Source: Chloroflexota bacterium
GTDB taxonomy: Bacteria > Chloroflexota > Dehalococcoidia > Dehalococcoidales > JAUYDJ01
Length of the DNA: 5,600 nt
Reading direction: 5' to 3'
Assembly (NCBI GenBank): GCA_030690025.1
Contig: JAUYDJ010000176.1
Span: 1 to 5,600, forward strand
The first letter of the stretch is position 1. The number at the start of each line of letters is the position of its first letter. This document shows, piece after piece, positions 1 through 5,600 of the stretch. Position numbers and translations under genes: made by a program. The notes beneath the pieces were generated by a model, which ran no database searches, was not told the origin of the DNA, and saw nothing but the letters and a program-made list of their open reading frames with translations.

Positions 1-118
1 GTCACTGCGAGCCCCGATAGAATCGGGGCGAAGCAGTCTCATCGTTTTCTATAACTATAAGAGATTGCTTCGTCATCCCGACTTCATCGTCCCGATTTCA
101 TCGGGACTCGCAATGACG
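1..118. repeat. Palindromic repeat element with nested hairpins (MITE-like or REP-like)
   Basis: Two arms, 1-40 and 61-117, are imperfect inverted repeats around a 20-base AT-rich centre. Outer ends GTCACTGCGAG (1-11) and CTCGCAATGAC (107-117) pair with one mismatch, and the inner 12-mers 29-40 and 61-72 pair with one G-T wobble. Each arm also carries its own 7-bp hairpin: CCCCGAT/ATCGGGG (12-18, 22-28) and TCCCGAT/ATCGGGA (90-96, 100-106). The right arm is longer because a 14-mer is duplicated in tandem (76-89 and 90-103). The element is non-coding. GTCATTGCGAG-type palindromes of this kind are dispersed in many bacterial genomes; that is recalled knowledge, not searched. The left end may continue before base 1, since the right end carries an extra G at 118 that would pair with a C there. 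Confidence 0.85.
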
Positions 119-166
119 ATTTGGTTCAACTAAACCTGAAGTGAGAAATGAGCGAGGTAAGAGAAT

Positions 167-2569
167 ATGGCAACCGGAGCGGAGCAGGCAAAACACAGCA
201 TAGTCGGTACCAGCCCCGTCAGGCTGGATGCCCTGGAGAAAGTGACCGGGGAAGCGCAGTTCTGCACTGATGTCAAGCTACCGGGCATGCTCTACGCTAA
301 AGTGCTGCGGAGTCCGCTGCCCCATGCCCGGATTGTCAGCCTGGATACCTCGAAGGCGGAGGCACTGCCCGGGGTCAGGGTGGTGGCCAACGGTAAGGAC
401 GCCCCGGATAAGCGTTACGGTGGTTACCTGCATGACCAGCATGCCCTGTGCAAGAACGTGGTGCGTCATGTTGGCGATGGCGTAGCGGCGGTAGCCGCGG
501 ACACCCTGGAAATTGCCGAGCGGGCCATTGAGCTCATTGACGTGAAGTATGAAGAGCTGCCGGCGGTATTTGACGTTGCGCAGTCGTGGAGCACCAGTCC
601 GCCGGCGGTGGTGCACCCCGACCTTTTCAAGTATGAGAAATTTGTCGCCCAGGGCCTTTACATAAAGCAAGACCGCGACCGGCCTAATGTGGCGCATCAC
701 CAGCAGGTCCGGCATGGCGACGTGGAGCAGGGCTTCCGGGAAGCCGATATTATCCTGGAAGACAAGTTCAGCATCCCCCGCATCCAGCACGTCCCCTTTG
801 AGCCCCACATCTGCATTATTAAGGCCGAGCGCAACGGTAATCTGACCATCTGGAGCGGGCGGCAGAGCATCTACCGCGTCAAGGGGCACTTCTGTTCAGC
901 GTTTAACCTGCCGCCGTCCAAGGTGAGGGTGATTTCCTCCTATTACATTGGCGGGGGGTTCGGCAACAAGGCCATGCTGCGCGCCGAGCCCATCATAGCC
1001 CTCCTGGCCATGAAGGCGGTGGGCCGGCCGATAAGGTATGTGTTCACCCGCGAGGAGATGTATACCGCCGGCGGCACCCGGATTGCCATGGAGGTAATGG
1101 TCAAGGACGGCGTCAAGAAAGACGGTGAGATTGTGGCCCGTGAAGTGCGGGTGCTGTTGAATATCGGGGCTTACGCTGATTCCGGCGTGATGGTCTGCCG
1201 GAATTGCACCTTTGGCTGTATCGGGACATACCGCATACCCAATCTGAAAATCGACTCCTATGCCGTCTATACCAACGAGCCGCTGACCACGCCCTTCCGC
1301 GGCTTCGGCGCCTCTCAGCCCATCTTCGCCATCGAGTCCCACATGGACATGCTCGCCGAGAAGTTGGGGCTGGACCCGGTGGAAGTGAGGCGGAAAAACG
1401 TCCTGCGCGAGGGTGATGTCAACGGCAGCGGCGAAATTACCCACAGCGCGGGCATAAAAGAATGCCTGGACAAGGTGGCGGAAGGATTGGAATGGGGTAA
1501 GAAGTCAACACCTCCGCCCGGCCCGTGGCGGGTGGGTAAGGGGCTGGCATTGGGCAACAAGTACAGCACCGCCCCGAGCAGCGCCATGGCCACGGTGCGG
1601 ATGCTGGAAGACGGCGTGGTTGTCATCAAGCACAGTGCCGACGAAATGGGGCAGGGGGTCAATACGGCCATGGCCCAGATTGCCGCCGAGGAGCTCGGGG
1701 TAAGCTGGGACAAGGTGCGGGTGGAGTGGGGCGATACCAACAGCACCCCCTATTTCCCGCAGGGTTCCACCTCCCAGCGGACCGTCTACTACCTGGGCAA
1801 CGCCGTCTACCTGGCTTGCCAGGATGCCAAACGTCAGCTCTTCGAGCTGGCCGCCCCGATGCTCAAGGCATCTCAGGATGACCTTCTCCTTAAGGAAGGC
1901 CGTATCGTGGTGAAGTCGGCGCCGGCGCGCTCAATCCGGGTGACCGATATTTTTACGGCGGACCGCCCCATTGGGCCGGGGCAGTTCGGCGAGTATGTGG
2001 AGAAGTACGGTGAGATACTGGGGCGCGGCATGTTTGTCCAGCGCTATGCCCCGGAAAACCCGGAGACCGGGCAGATTGACCCGGAGCTGGCAAAGAAGGG
2101 CATGAGGCTGGTGGCCTCCTACGGCCATGCCTGCCAGGGCGCTGAGGTGGCGGTGAACACCGAGACCGGCGAGGTCAAGCTCTTAAGGCTGGCCGCCGCT
2201 TCCGACATGGGCTTTCCCATCAGCCCCAAGATGTGCGAGCAGCAGATGGAGGGCGGCCTGGTCATGGGCATCGGCAGCGCCCTGTGGGAAGAGGTCAAAA
2301 TGGAGGCGGGAAAGGTACTGAATCCGAACTTGCGGGACTACAAGATACCCGACGCGGTCAACTTACCCGGCAACGACCGGTTCAAGTCTTTCCTGGCGCC
2401 ATCGCCGCACAAGGATGGCCCCTACGGCGCTAAGGGCTGCGGCGAAGTGCAGATGACCCCGTCGGCGGCGGTGATAGCCAATGCCGTCTATAATGCCGTC
2501 GGAGTCCGCATCAAGAGCCTGCCGCTGACCCGCGAGAAAGTGCTAAAAGCGCTTAAAGAGCAGGGTTGA
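167..2569 (+). CDS. Molybdenum-binding large subunit, xanthine dehydrogenase/aldehyde oxidase family
   Basis: Predicted molybdenum-cofactor subunit of a cytoplasmic hydroxylase that oxidises a C-H bond of an aldehyde, N-heterocycle or aromatic acyl-CoA using water. The 800-residue length is normal for a separate large subunit. Residues about 20-135 form the a/b hammerhead domain, and the two Mo-cofactor domains follow (about 150-415 and 450-790). Visible signatures are GGGFGNK (262-268), FRGFG (377-381, Arg378 matching bovine xanthine oxidase Arg912), EMGQG (493-497), GSTSQRT (533-539) and GAKGCGE (754-760) with the presumed catalytic base Glu760. Form I CO dehydrogenase is unlikely because its AYRCSFR loop is absent. 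By ungapped comparison the purine-binding bovine residues Glu802 and Arg880 become Ala269 and Asn346, which argues against xanthine as substrate. The ATG at 167 follows a GAGGT ribosome site (154-158). No FAD or 2Fe-2S subunit gene lies downstream; these could lie upstream of the window or elsewhere. The exact substrate is unknown. Confidence 0.95.
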   Translation: MATGAEQAKHSIVGTSPVRLDALEKVTGEAQFCTDVKLPGMLYAKVLRSPLPHARIVSLDTSKAEALPGVRVVANGKDAPDKRYGGYLHDQHALCKNVVRHVGDGVAAVAADTLEIAERAIELIDVKYEELPAVFDVAQSWSTSPPAVVHPDLFKYEKFVAQGLYIKQDRDRPNVAHHQQVRHGDVEQGFREADIILEDKFSIPRIQHVPFEPHICIIKAERNGNLTIWSGRQSIYRVKGHFCSAFNLPPSKVRVISSYYIGGGFGNKAMLRAEPIIALLAMKAVGRPIRYVFTREEMYTAGGTRIAMEVMVKDGVKKDGEIVAREVRVLLNIGAYADSGVMVCRNCTFGCIGTYRIPNLKIDSYAVYTNEPLTTPFRGFGASQPIFAIESHMDMLAEKLGLDPVEVRRKNVLREGDVNGSGEITHSAGIKECLDKVAEGLEWGKKSTPPPGPWRVGKGLALGNKYSTAPSSAMATVRMLEDGVVVIKHSADEMGQGVNTAMAQIAAEELGVSWDKVRVEWGDTNSTPYFPQGSTSQRTVYYLGNAVYLACQDAKRQLFELAAPMLKASQDDLLLKEGRIVVKSAPARSIRVTDIFTADRPIGPGQFGEYVEKYGEILGRGMFVQRYAPENPETGQIDPELAKKGMRLVASYGHACQGAEVAVNTETGEVKLLRLAAASDMGFPISPKMCEQQMEGGLVMGIGSALWEEVKMEAGKVLNPNLRDYKIPDAVNLPGNDRFKSFLAPSPHKDGPYGAKGCGEVQMTPSAAVIANAVYNAVGVRIKSLPLTREKVLKALKEQG

Positions 2570-2604
2570 TTCCGTCAGAGCCAAAAGAGACGGGGAAAAT
2601 ATTC

Positions 2605-2635
2605 AGAGAGGGGGTGAAGCCCCCTCTCTTTGTTT
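2605..2635 (+). terminator. Rho-independent terminator between convergent genes
   Basis: A perfect 10-bp stem, AGAGAGGGGG (2605-2614) with CCCCCTCTCT (2620-2629), has a 5-base TGAAG loop and is followed by TTGTTT. It lies 35 bases after the molybdenum-subunit stop codon and only 4 bases beyond the stop of the convergent M20 gene. It should end plus-strand transcripts. On the minus strand the same stem is followed by a mixed A/T tract (TGAATATTTTC), so it may stop that transcript too, less convincingly. Confidence 0.88.
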
Positions 2636-2639
2636 CAAC

Positions 2640-3911
2640 TCAGTCTGCTTTCTTCTCCTGGTTGCACAAGTCGAGGGCAACCATGGCGTAGACTTTAGCT
2701 CCCCGGTACAGGTCGTCCACGGTGATGCACAGGGCACCGTATGACCCGGCGCCGGCGGCCGGCCCGTAGGTGGCTGAGGGTATGCCGACCTCATTGTAGA
2801 CATTGGTGTCCCGCCACATGCTGCATTCCGGCCCGACGACGGCCTTGGGCTTCTCGCCAAAGGTAGTAAGATGGGCCCGCCCGATGGCGTCAGCCAGACG
2901 GTCGATATTCTGCGCCTCATAGCCGCGCCGGAAGACAAAAAGCTCCACTTTGCCGGCTATCTTCAGTGAAGACATCACGTCTTCCAGCTCCGCTCTTAGC
3001 GCCAGCGCATCCTGGTTGGGCGTGATGCGACAATCGACATAGATGGAGCATAGTTCCGGGGTAGTGGTGGGACGGTAGGGTGCGCCTCCCCTCACCGCGC
3101 CCACGCTCACCTTGGGAATGAGCGTGCCGCCGGGACAGACGTAGGTGTGCTTCTTTTCGTAATCGAGTGCCCAGTCCTCCAGGCGCTGAACCAGCCGTGT
3201 CATCTGGAAAATGGCGTTGGGGTTCTTTTCGGGTTCATAGGGGCGGCTGATATACGGGGTATACATGCTGCGCCCGCCGAAGACCGTAATCTTAAAGAAA
3301 GCCTTGCCGGCTTCAATCCAGGCCAGGTGGAAATTGGTCGCCTCGGCGACGAGGGCGTAATCGGCGATGCCGCCATGGCTGACCACAAACCGCGTGCCGA
3401 CCTCCTTGCTCAGGTAGGACGGGGGCACAAACTCGTCGACCGGCTCGTAGCCAATCTCGCCGGACACGGCGGTGAGAACGAGGTCGCCGCGCAGGGTGAT
3501 GCCGGCCTTCTTTATCGCTTTGGCGGCGCACAGGAAGCAGGCCAGGGGCCCTTTGTCATTCACCACGCCCATTCCGTACAGCGCCTCACCCTCCCGCCAG
3601 GCCTTACGCAGGATGGGTTTCATGGGGTCGCGGAAGAACTCCGGTGTGGCCGGGGCCACATCCATGTGGCTGTTAAACGCCAGGCTATAGCCGCCGCCGC
3701 TGCCCGGTAATATTCCTACTACGTTGGGCCGTTCCGGTACCAGAGCTAATACTCTGGTCTCAAACCCTTCCCGTTGCAGCCAGGTCTGCACAAATTCGGC
3801 CACCGGCTTTTCCTGGCCCGGCGGGCTGTAGATGTCACCCAGCGAGATGGCCAGGTTAGCCAGCTCCTCCTTATCGATTTGCTCCAGGACGCGCTCGATA
3901 TCAGTCGGCAT
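2640..3911 (-). CDS. M20-family (ArgE/DapE/carboxypeptidase G2-like) metallohydrolase, divergent active site
   Basis: This 423-residue protein has the M20 layout: a catalytic domain (about 1-195 and 310-423) with an inserted dimerisation domain (about 196-305). Members hydrolyse amide bonds of acyl-amino acids or small peptides with two zinc-like metals, normally in the cytoplasm; no signal peptide is seen. Recognisable are SHMDVAP (81-87, His82 and Asp84), the GMGVVNDKG loop (113-121, bridging Asp119), GEIG (151-154, Glu152) and VAEAT (188-192, Glu190). The usual Glu-Glu pair reads Gly151-Glu152, so the expected general-base Glu is missing. The AHS-type His of the dimerisation domain aligns with Met216, and the C-terminal metal His aligns with about Ser390. 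It may be a divergent subfamily using other residues, or a non-hydrolytic relative; the substrate is unknown. The ATG at 3911 is preceded by GGAGGGAG (3915-3922). It is divergent from the SDR gene and convergent with the molybdenum-subunit gene. Confidence 0.88.
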   Translation of the reverse strand: MPTDIERVLEQIDKEELANLAISLGDIYSPPGQEKPVAEFVQTWLQREGFETRVLALVPERPNVVGILPGSGGGYSLAFNSHMDVAPATPEFFRDPMKPILRKAWREGEALYGMGVVNDKGPLACFLCAAKAIKKAGITLRGDLVLTAVSGEIGYEPVDEFVPPSYLSKEVGTRFVVSHGGIADYALVAEATNFHLAWIEAGKAFFKITVFGGRSMYTPYISRPYEPEKNPNAIFQMTRLVQRLEDWALDYEKKHTYVCPGGTLIPKVSVGAVRGGAPYRPTTTPELCSIYVDCRITPNQDALALRAELEDVMSSLKIAGKVELFVFRRGYEAQNIDRLADAIGRAHLTTFGEKPKAVVGPECSMWRDTNVYNEVGIPSATYGPAAGAGSYGALCITVDDLYRGAKVYAMVALDLCNQEKKAD

Positions 3912-3928
3912 ACTCTCCCTCCATTAAA

Positions 3929-3940
3929 ATTTAGCTAAAT
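3929..3940. promoter_or_regulatory. 12-bp perfect palindrome, possible operator or leader hairpin
   Basis: ATTTAGCTAAAT is a perfect 12-bp palindrome placed between the predicted start of transcription (about 3944) and the ribosome site (3915-3922) of the M20 gene. A repressor bound there would block this promoter, which makes it a reasonable operator candidate. The half-sites are only 6 bp and AT-rich, so chance is a real alternative. No regulator gene is visible nearby. Confidence 0.35.
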
Positions 3941-3950
3941 CTGGTTTCAT

Positions 3951-3959
3951 ATTATAGCA
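3951..3959 (-). promoter_or_regulatory. Extended -10 promoter for the M20 gene
   Basis: Read on the minus strand, these bases are TGCTATAAT, a perfect TATAAT preceded by the TGn extension. No good -35 box sits 16-18 bases upstream, as is common for extended -10 promoters. Transcription would start near 3944 and leave a leader of roughly 30 bases containing the ribosome site. Confidence 0.65.
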
Positions 3960-4005
3960 GATGCCTGGAATTTTGTTTGTCCGGCACGGTGCGGTCAGAC
4001 ATGGT

Positions 4006-4034
4006 TTGACGGCGACACCGGGACGGAATAGAAT
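4006..4034 (+). promoter_or_regulatory. Sigma-70-type promoter for the SDR gene
   Basis: TTGACG (4006-4011) and TAGAAT (4029-4034) each match consensus at five of six positions and are separated by the ideal 17 bases. The expected start is near 4041, giving a leader of about 48 bases to the ATG at 4089. A second TTGACT (4034-4039) has no convincing -10 partner. This promoter and the minus-strand extended -10 point away from each other, with about 50 bases between the two -10 elements' near ends and the -35 box. Confidence 0.65.
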
Positions 4035-4088
4035 TGACTTACGTTTCGTGGGTTTGGCTTTCGGCAATATTGATGAGGAGGTCAAAAT

Positions 4089-4841
4089 ATGGATCTGAAG
4101 TTAGCCGGGAAAGTAGCCATTGTCACCGGGGGCGGGCAGGGTATGGGCAAGGCTTATTGCCTGGGCTTTGCCGAAGAGGGGGCTTATGTGGTCGTGGCCG
4201 ATATCAACGCCGAAACAGCGCAGCAGACCGCCGCAGAAATCCGCGCTAAAGGCGGTAAGTCACTGCCCATCAAGGTGGACATATCAAAATGGGGGGATGT
4301 CAGTAACATGTTCAACAAGGCCCTCAGCGAGTTCGGCCATATCGACATCCTGGTCAATAACGCCGGCGTGCGCGGCATGGCCAAAATCGAGGACTTCCCC
4401 GAAGAACTTCTGGAGAGAGATATCAATGTCAACCTTAAGGGTGCTTTCTACTGCACTAAGGCAGTGGCCCGCCATATGAAAGAGCGCCGCTACGGCAAGA
4501 TTATCTACCAGTCTTCCAGCACGGCGGTGCGCGGCCATGAAGCCGGTGGGTCGGCCTACGCCGCCGCCAAGGCGGGCATGCTGGGTTTGATGAGGAGCAT
4601 GGCCAAGGAGCTAGGGTCCTTCAATATTAACGTCAATGCGGTTGTTCCGAGCGTGTTTAACACGCCGCTCATCGCCAATCTTCCCGAGGAAAGGAAGGAA
4701 ATCAACCGGAAACAGTCTGTCTTTGGCCGCCTGGGTGAACCCGAGGACATGGTCGGCATTGTGCTGTTGCTCGCCTCCGACCGCGCCAGCTACATAACGG
4801 GACAGAGCATACTGGTGGATGGCGGGCAGCGTCCCACGTAG
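4089..4841 (+). CDS. Classical short-chain dehydrogenase/reductase (SDR), probably NAD-dependent
   Basis: This 250-residue protein has the normal length and single Rossmann domain of classical SDRs, which interconvert alcohols and ketones in the cytoplasm. The cofactor motif TGGGQGMG is at 13-20. Asp38 ends the second beta strand, which usually selects NAD(H) over NADP(H). NNAG is at 90-93. The catalytic tetrad appears complete: Asn115 (in VNLKG), a Ser in the QSSS run (141-144; Ser144 is 13 residues before the Tyr), Tyr157 and Lys161 (YAAAK). The C-terminal ITGQSILVDGG (236-246) is typical of the family. The usual Pro-Gly after the sixth strand reads Pro187-Ser188. The start is well supported: AGGAGGT at 4076-4082 lies six bases before the ATG. 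It is similar to the FabG-like group but has no fatty-acid gene context, so I assign no symbol; the substrate cannot be read from sequence. It is monocistronic, with its own promoter and terminator. Confidence 0.96.
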   Translation: MDLKLAGKVAIVTGGGQGMGKAYCLGFAEEGAYVVVADINAETAQQTAAEIRAKGGKSLPIKVDISKWGDVSNMFNKALSEFGHIDILVNNAGVRGMAKIEDFPEELLERDINVNLKGAFYCTKAVARHMKERRYGKIIYQSSSTAVRGHEAGGSAYAAAKAGMLGLMRSMAKELGSFNINVNAVVPSVFNTPLIANLPEERKEINRKQSVFGRLGEPEDMVGIVLLLASDRASYITGQSILVDGGQRPT

Positions 4842-4886
4842 TTCTTTCCAATACCTGGACAGAACTGATATAGCTTACTAAAAGTA

Positions 4887-4922
4887 GGGGGTCACTCGTC
4901 AGAGTGACCCCCGTTTGATTTT
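4887..4922 (+). terminator. Strong rho-independent terminator, probably bidirectional
   Basis: A perfect 11-bp stem, GGGGGTCACTC (4887-4897) with GAGTGACCCCC (4902-4912), closes a 4-base GTCA loop. On the plus strand it is followed by GTTTGATTTT and ends the SDR transcript. On the minus strand it is followed by TACTTTTAG and lies about 30 bases past the stop of the surface-protein gene, so it could end both convergent transcripts. Confidence 0.9.
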
Positions 4923-4943
4923 CGGACTGGATTTACCCGGCTT

Positions 4944-5600
4944 TTAATACTGGCGGCGCCGGACTACCAGGATAATTATCAGGGCAATTACTACCACCGC
5001 AATAGCACCCAGGATGAGCGGCCACCAGTTGGTTGGCACCGGGGTCGGCGGTGCGGGCGGTGCCGGTGGTTGCGGCGGTGGCGTGGGTGTTGGTGTGGGC
5101 GCCGGTGTCGGCGCAGGTGCCGGGGCTGGCGCTGGTGCCGGTGCCTTGACCGTAAACTGACCGGACAGCGCGTCAATGGTCACGGCGTAGGTCCCGGCGG
5201 TATCTTTGCTCGTGGTAAAGGATACCAGTTGGCTGGCGCCTCCGGCCAATGTCACATCCTTGGTCGTTACCACCACATTGTCCACCTTGAGCGTCACCTT
5301 ATATGTCCCGGTGAGGTCGCCGGTATTGGCTACCGTCACGCTGATGGTTACCGCCTTGCCCGTATCCACCTGAGCCGGCGCGATGGTCAGGCCGCTGGTG
5401 GTAAAGGCAGCCGGTCGGGTGTAAGCGACCACGTTAAAGACGGTGAAGTGGCTTACCTTAGCGGTAATCTTATGGGTTACCGGGTCAACCGTGGAAACCA
5501 GGTTAACCCACTTGCCGCTGGTTGAATCGTAGAAGGCAATAGTCAGGTTCTTCTCGGAGACACCGGCCGGTATAAGCGCCGGGTCATAGGTAAAGGTTAG
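4944..5600 (-). CDS. C-terminal part of a membrane-anchored surface protein with a CARDB-like Ig domain (partial)
   Basis: The frame is open from the TAA at 4944-4946 to the window edge, giving the last 218 residues; the start lies beyond base 5600. A GTG at 5430-5432 is an internal Val, not a start, because the upstream residues continue the same fold without a break. Visible residues 1-60 resemble the module that precedes an SHFTVF strand end (50-55) in many bacterial surface proteins. Residues about 66-151 form a beta-rich CARDB-like or Ig-like domain, with VTISVTVANTG (84-94) and a DTAGTYAVTIDALSGQFTV ending. A Pro/Ala/Thr linker follows (153-189), then one hydrophobic helix (about 192-213) and an RRRQY tail. 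Topology is therefore outside domain, wall-spanning linker, membrane helix and short cytoplasmic tail. No LPXTG sortase motif is present. Function is probably adhesion or cell-envelope structure; the ligand and full length are unknown. Confidence 0.85.
   Translation of the reverse strand, partial: LTFTYDPALIPAGVSEKNLTIAFYDSTSGKWVNLVSTVDPVTHKITAKVSHFTVFNVVAYTRPAAFTTSGLTIAPAQVDTGKAVTISVTVANTGDLTGTYKVTLKVDNVVVTTKDVTLAGGASQLVSFTTSKDTAGTYAVTIDALSGQFTVKAPAPAPAPAPAPTPAPTPTPTPPPQPPAPPAPPTPVPTNWWPLILGAIAVVVIALIIILVVRRRQY
5034..5144 (-). repeat. Low-complexity Pro/Ala/Thr linker coding repeat
   Basis: On the minus strand this tract encodes alternating AP, then TP, then PP-rich residues, from the end of the CARDB-like domain to the membrane helix. 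The DNA is a degenerate GCC/CCG/ACC hexamer array in which the synonymous codons vary, so it is not a perfect tandem repeat. Such linkers commonly vary in length between strains. The low complexity also creates a long spurious plus-strand open frame rich in Arg, Cys and Gly. Confidence 0.8.

Noticed and set aside
50..61. TATAAC and TATAAG in the centre of the repeat as a -10 box for the molybdenum-subunit gene.
   Set aside because: No acceptable -35 hexamer lies at the right distance, and the AT-rich loop of a palindrome produces such matches by chance.
1..118. CRISPR array or tRNA gene as an explanation for the repeats at the left edge.
   Set aside because: There are only two arms in inverted orientation, no regularly spaced direct repeats with unique spacers, and no cloverleaf arms or T-loop consensus.
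148..270. Short open frame of 40 codons from an ATG at 148, overlapping the start of the molybdenum-subunit gene.
   Set aside because: It is out of frame with the large gene, has no good ribosome site of its own, and its product shows no recognisable feature; the GAGGT at 154-158 lies inside it and serves the ATG at 167.
3147..3710. Plus-strand open frame of 187 codons opposite the M20 gene.
   Set aside because: It is an antisense shadow of a well-supported gene, with no ribosome site and no family resemblance.
5430..5432. GTG as the start codon of the surface-protein gene.
   Set aside because: The same frame stays open to base 5600 and encodes a continuous beta-rich module (ending SHFTVF) that matches the rest of the protein.
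5070..5525. Plus-strand open frame of 151 codons, rich in Arg/Cys/Gly at its start.
   Set aside because: It is the complement of the Pro/Ala/Thr linker and Ig-like domain; the composition comes from the low-complexity tract.

Overview
The window looks like a bacterial chromosome segment of fairly high GC, with no phage, plasmid, CRISPR or RNA-gene signature. The style suggests an uncultured Chloroflexota of the Dehalococcoidia type. This rests on general resemblance: a stand-alone molybdenum hydroxylase subunit, a divergent M20 hydrolase, a surface protein ending in a Pro/Ala/Thr linker plus one C-terminal membrane helix, and a GTCATTGCGAG-type palindromic repeat. No marker gene is present, so the placement is inference.

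Layout: (1) Bases 1-118 are a non-coding palindromic repeat element with nested hairpins. (2) Bases 167-2569 (+) encode an 800-residue molybdenum-binding large subunit of the xanthine dehydrogenase/aldehyde oxidase family. Its usual FAD and 2Fe-2S partners are not downstream. (3) A hairpin terminator at 2605-2635 lies between this gene and a convergent M20-type metallohydrolase at 2640-3911 (-). (4) Bases 3912-4088 are a divergent promoter region. A TGCTATAAT extended -10 serves the minus strand and a near-consensus -35/-10 pair serves the plus strand. (5) Bases 4089-4841 (+) encode a classical short-chain dehydrogenase/reductase with a complete active site. (6) A second bidirectional-looking terminator at 4887-4922 is followed by a convergent gene at 4944-5600 (-). 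That gene runs off the window and encodes the C-terminal part of a membrane-anchored surface protein.

Functionally, a molybdenum hydroxylase, an amidohydrolase-like M20 protein and an NAD-type SDR could work on one small-molecule catabolic route, but nothing in the sequence proves a shared substrate. The M20 and SDR genes share a divergent control region and could be co-regulated. The surface protein appears unrelated.

I do not see a clearly new multi-gene system. The best leads are the M20 protein, which keeps most metal ligands but appears to lack the usual catalytic Glu and two conserved His, the orphan molybdenum subunit with a non-xanthine-like pocket, and the nested palindromic element.
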